A stretch of DNA of 25,328 nucleotides from CAYOMP01 sp964405075. Its GTDB lineage: Bacteria > Bacillota > Clostridia > Lachnospirales > Lachnospiraceae. The translations under genes and the position numbers were made by a program. Within the stretch, counting starts at the first letter, position 1; the number at the start of each line of letters is the position of its first letter. The notes under the pieces were generated by a model that was given only the letters and a program-made list of their open reading frames with translations, was not told the DNA's origin and ran no database searches. The stretch lies in NCBI GenBank assembly GCA_964405075.1, contig CAYOMP010000031.1, positions 1 through 25,328 on the forward strand, in the 5' to 3' direction. This document shows positions 21,880-25,328 of this stretch, piece by piece.

Positions 21880-23532
21880 TTATATTCTCTTAATATTTTC
21901 TATACGCACAATTCTATCCACGTTCTTAATTGCGGATTCTCTATGAGCAATAATTATTAATGTCTTATCTTTAAGATTACTGATACTATCATTTATCTTA
22001 CTTTCTGTATCATTGTCTAATGCTGATGTTGCCTCGTCAAATATTATAATTGGTGCATCCTTAAGCAACGCTCTGGCTATTGCAATTCTTTGTCTTTGTC
22101 CCCCAGATAGTCCCGTTCCCTGTTCCCCCAACACAGTATTAAATCCATCTGGCAGACCATTTATAAACTCATCTGCGTTAGCCTTTTGTGCTGCCTGCAT
22201 TACTTCTTCATCACTGGCACCAGGTTTACCATATCGGATATTTTCCATAATTGTTACATTATATAATTCTGGTTCTTGTGGTACATAAGAGATCAGATTT
22301 CTTAATTCAAAAACACTCATATCGGCTACATTTTTACCGGATACTGCAATTGCGCCACTGCCAATTTCATAGAAACCTAACAACAATTTAACCAAAGTAC
22401 TCTTTCCACATCCACTCTCTCCTACCAAAGCTACACTTTCGCCTTCTTTTATAGATAAATTATATTTTTCAAAAACCTTCTCTGTATTCCCCTCATAAGC
22501 AAAGTCAATGTCCTTAAACTGAATATATTCTGCATTTTCAATTCTTTCCATTTCATATTGCTTTTTCTCGTTATCTATATCCAAAAAATCAAAAACTCTT
22601 TCTGATGCTGCTAAACTATTAATCAAATGTGGATAATATTCACCTAGTTCCTTAAAATTAGCATCTAGTGCTGTCTGTAAACTCATTATAGCTATAATAT
22701 TAGCAAATGAACTAAGTCCATTAGCCACCAAAATCGACCCAAAAATCAGAAATAGAACAATATTCACCATATAAATCAAATGATTATAGGCTGAAAGGCC
22801 ACTTAAAATTCTGGCTCTCTTTAGTTCCTGATTAGCAACATTTTTGTTACTCTTCTTAAAATTCTCCTTCATTTGACTATACATATTATAGATTCTGATA
22901 ACTGACATTCCTGTAATCATATTACTCATTTCTACAGTCATATCTTCTGCTTTTTCCTGTGAAACTTTGGTTATTTTCTTTACCCATGCTGCCGTTTTTA
23001 CATTAACAAACATTGTAATAATACTTATTACCAATAATATTGTTGTAATCCTATAATCCATTACAAACATAGGAATCAGATAAACTATTATTGTAATAAT
23101 AGCGGCTATCACTCTCCTAAAATGCCTCATAAAAATCGTAGCAATAAGCCAGGTATCATTTAAAATAAGCGAAAGAATCTTACCACTATGATTTTTCTCA
23201 AAATAATTAACTTTTAAATCTCCATATTTATGATAGATTGCCTTATTTATATTTCCGTGACCGTACTTAGCCTGACCATTAAACCAAAACTGAAAAATTG
23301 GTAAAATCAACATAATAATCGCTACATATGCAATCAACCATATGAACATTTTAAATATCTCTAAAATACTGTCATGCCGTCCTGCCTTAAGAAATACATT
23401 TAATAAATAAGCTTGAAGTAAAGCAGCACTGCATCGCATAACAGTCATCCCAATAATACCCAAACTATATTTAGTATAGTGACCCTTCATAAAGGAGAAT
23501 GTTCTCTTAAAGTTCAATACCAAACTTCCCAT
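21880..23532 (-). CDS. ABC transporter permease/ATP-binding protein (exporter half, second)
   Basis: A 550-residue type IV half-exporter: six transmembrane helices (about 20-300) fused to one nucleotide-binding domain. The ATPase has Walker A GESGCGKS (371-378), Q-loop Gln419, signature LSGGQ (475-479), Walker B IIIFDE with catalytic Glu500, D-loop SALD and H-loop His530, so it should hydrolyse ATP. Its ATG overlaps the stop of the preceding ABC gene by one base (TAATG), pointing to stoichiometric synthesis and heterodimer formation. The substrate is unknown; lipids, drugs or peptides are family possibilities. There is no peptidase C39 domain. No clear terminator was seen after it. Confidence 0.93.
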   Translation of the reverse strand: MGSLVLNFKRTFSFMKGHYTKYSLGIIGMTVMRCSAALLQAYLLNVFLKAGRHDSILEIFKMFIWLIAYVAIIMLILPIFQFWFNGQAKYGHGNINKAIYHKYGDLKVNYFEKNHSGKILSLILNDTWLIATIFMRHFRRVIAAIITIIVYLIPMFVMDYRITTILLVISIITMFVNVKTAAWVKKITKVSQEKAEDMTVEMSNMITGMSVIRIYNMYSQMKENFKKSNKNVANQELKRARILSGLSAYNHLIYMVNIVLFLIFGSILVANGLSSFANIIAIMSLQTALDANFKELGEYYPHLINSLAASERVFDFLDIDNEKKQYEMERIENAEYIQFKDIDFAYEGNTEKVFEKYNLSIKEGESVALVGESGCGKSTLVKLLLGFYEIGSGAIAVSGKNVADMSVFELRNLISYVPQEPELYNVTIMENIRYGKPGASDEEVMQAAQKANADEFINGLPDGFNTVLGEQGTGLSGGQRQRIAIARALLKDAPIIIFDEATSALDNDTESKINDSISNLKDKTLIIIAHRESAIKNVDRIVRIENIKRI

Positions 23533-25250
23533 TAAGCCTCGCCTCCTTCCACATTACTATAAAGTCTATTATATATACCGCCTTTTTCCAATAGTTCTTT
23601 ATGGGTTCCTGATTCCACAATCTTTCCCTTGTTCATAACAAGTATTTGGTCAGCTCCCACTATTGTAGATAATCTATGTGCTACAATGAAAATACTTCTT
23701 CCCTTTCGATAATTTTCAATGGCCTGCTGTATCAGCTTTTCTGATTCATTATCCAGTGCTGATGTCATCTCATCCAACAATAATATTGGTGCATTTTTTA
23801 CAAAAGCCCTGGCTATTGCTATTCTTTGCTTCTGCCCACCAGACAGACTCTTACCCCCTTCAGCTATTTCTGTATCATACCCATTAGGCAATTCCATAAT
23901 AAACTCATGGGCATAAGCCATCTTTGCAGCCTTTACAATATCCTCATCACTGGCATTTATTCTTCCTGCACGTATATTTTCTTTTATACTTCCATTAAAT
24001 AAATATGGGTTCTGCTCCACATATGCAATTCTTTCTCTTACTGCCTTTAAGTCCCATTCTCTTATTTCATGATTATACATCTTAAGGCTACCTGATTTTG
24101 CTGGATAAAAACCTGCCAAAAGCTTAAACAATGTACTTTTGCCACTTCCACTTTCTCCAACGATAGCCACCATTTTACCTGAATTAACTTTTAATTCAAA
24201 ATCATCTAAAATATTATTATCATCATATCCAAAGGTTAAATTCTTAATATCGTAGCAAAAAATTTCTTCATTGTCTTCGCCTTTATATTCTCCTGATTCT
24301 TCTTCCGGATATTCAAACACTTCCATTACTCTGTCCATAGAAACCTGTGCCATTTTGTAATCTGTTACATATCCAATAAACTCAGATAATGGCTTGGAAA
24401 TATTTTCTAACAAGAGGATTACAGATACAAATTCACCACTGGTAATCTGTCCCACATATGCATTAATAAACCCTACTAAAATACAAATAAATGTAGGTGC
24501 TGAGTTTAATAAGTATCTAACCGGTGAAGCCTTTGCTACCAATCTTTCATATTCAACATAATGTGCAGTTGCTTCATCCATTGTCTCATCAAATTTCTTT
24601 CTTCTGATTTCTTTAAGATTATATGCTTTTTCACTTTTGTTATTTAACACACTATCCTTTGCCATAGCACAAGTTTCGTCCAACTTAGCTTCGAAGTTTT
24701 CCATAGTTTTATATGTATCAGTGGCTAATTTCTTAGTAAAATATATTGTTATTGGAATACATATTGCACAAGTCATTACCATCTGCCAATTTACAAAAAG
24801 CAAATATACAAAGCAACATACAAATGAAATCATACTACCAAAGAATTCAGGAAACCCTTCTGATATGTACTCTGCAACCGCATTAATATCATGAATCATT
24901 CTGTTTATCAATGCACCCGAATGGCCTTTTTCCAAATACTCATATTTACATCTAGTCAATTTGTCCATTCCTATATTTTTTAATCTGTAAGAAAGCCTTA
25001 CAGAATATGCACTCTTCGCATAGCTAAATGTAAAACTCGCTATTGTCCCAATTATCATAACAAACGCAAATTCTTCTGCTATTTTAAGCGGTGAATTCAT
25101 AAATACATCGTCATCCACAATGCTTCTAGCCAACTGACTAACGTAAATAGCAGATAAACTAAGTATTACTTTCATAATTACTTGAAGCAAAAACATATAT
25201 TTTTTATCTGAAAGTTTCCACAGTTTTAAAATGGAATATTTTTTCCCCAT
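23532..25250 (-). CDS. ABC transporter permease/ATP-binding protein (exporter half, first)
   Basis: A 572-residue half-exporter with six membrane helices in the first 300 residues and a C-terminal ATPase. Walker A is GESGSGKS (365-372), Q-loop Gln413, signature LSGGQ (469-473), Walker B ILLLDE with Glu494, then SALD and H-loop His525. All catalytic elements are intact, so both sites of the predicted heterodimer look active, unlike heterodimeric exporters with one degenerate site. AGGAGG lies 8 bases before the ATG. The gene begins the pair, and only 78 bases of upstream sequence are in the window, so a regulator further upstream cannot be excluded. The substrate is not evident. Confidence 0.93.
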   Translation of the reverse strand: MGKKYSILKLWKLSDKKYMFLLQVIMKVILSLSAIYVSQLARSIVDDDVFMNSPLKIAEEFAFVMIIGTIASFTFSYAKSAYSVRLSYRLKNIGMDKLTRCKYEYLEKGHSGALINRMIHDINAVAEYISEGFPEFFGSMISFVCCFVYLLFVNWQMVMTCAICIPITIYFTKKLATDTYKTMENFEAKLDETCAMAKDSVLNNKSEKAYNLKEIRRKKFDETMDEATAHYVEYERLVAKASPVRYLLNSAPTFICILVGFINAYVGQITSGEFVSVILLLENISKPLSEFIGYVTDYKMAQVSMDRVMEVFEYPEEESGEYKGEDNEEIFCYDIKNLTFGYDDNNILDDFELKVNSGKMVAIVGESGSGKSTLFKLLAGFYPAKSGSLKMYNHEIREWDLKAVRERIAYVEQNPYLFNGSIKENIRAGRINASDEDIVKAAKMAYAHEFIMELPNGYDTEIAEGGKSLSGGQKQRIAIARAFVKNAPILLLDEMTSALDNESEKLIQQAIENYRKGRSIFIVAHRLSTIVGADQILVMNKGKIVESGTHKELLEKGGIYNRLYSNVEGGEA

Positions 25251-25273
25251 AATAATTCCTCCTACTTTTTTTC

Positions 25274-25294
25274 GGTAGTGTCAACTTAACTACC
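25274..25294 (-). promoter_or_regulatory. Inverted repeat in the leader of the ABC exporter pair
   Basis: GGTAGT (25294-25289) and ACTACC (25279-25274) are perfect complements flanking nine bases. On the minus strand it lies 23 bases before the ATG and could be an operator (ABC-ABC pairs are often controlled by MarR-type repressors) or a leader hairpin. On the plus strand it is followed by T6-A-T5 and would act as a terminator for anything arriving from the left. No clear promoter is seen in 25251-25328. Confidence 0.4.
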
Positions 25295-25328
25295 TTTTTT
25301 ATTTTTATAAACCTTATATTTTCAAGGA

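Overview
The window is about 25.3 kb of AT-rich, low-GC Gram-positive DNA, and every convincing gene is on the minus strand. Gene content points to a motile gut-type Clostridium relative, most likely a Lachnospiraceae member (Roseburia/Eubacterium/Butyrivibrio-like). The grounds are tandem FlgK paralogues, CsrA/FliW, a short flagellin, an archaeal-type IMP cyclohydrolase beside an AICAR transformylase lacking the usual N-terminal domain, and sigma-D (FliA-type) promoters. The family assignment is inference.

Reading in the direction of transcription (right to left): (1) 25250-21880, two overlapping half-ABC exporters. (2) 21693-20182, a chemoreceptor with its own sigma-A-like promoter and terminator. 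(3) 20021-12960, a late flagellar operon opening with a sigma-D-like promoter: flgM, flgN, flgK, flgK, flgL, fliW, csrA. (4) 12946-9297, a second sigma-D-like promoter followed by flaG, fliD, fliS and a FliT-like gene. (5) 9277-8165, flagellin with one strong and one weaker sigma-D-like promoter, a CsrA-type leader hairpin and a terminator. (6) 8149-2495, a sigma-A promoter followed by a small helical protein, a Maf-type flagellin glycosyltransferase, a second glycosyltransferase with an extra C-terminal domain, an MFS transporter and an O6-methylguanine-DNA methyltransferase. (7) 2366-19, a ZTP riboswitch with a terminator platform, then PurO-type IMP cyclohydrolase and the PurH-type AICAR transformylase.

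The flagellar genes form a coherent late-assembly programme. FlgM holds back sigma-D until the hook is finished. FlgN, FliS and the FliT-like protein are export chaperones for FlgK/FlgL, flagellin and FliD. FlgK, FlgL and FliD make the hook-filament junction and cap. CsrA represses flagellin translation and is titrated by FliW, which flagellin in turn sequesters. The flagellin leader has a GGA-in-loop hairpin just upstream of a GGA-containing Shine-Dalgarno, the layout expected for that switch. The Maf operon next door probably glycosylates the filament; its sugar-synthesis genes are not in the window.

The purine end is also self-consistent: the riboswitch senses ZTP/ZMP, and the two enzymes consume ZMP (AICAR) to make IMP. 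No tRNA, rRNA, CRISPR array, insertion sequence or prophage gene was seen.
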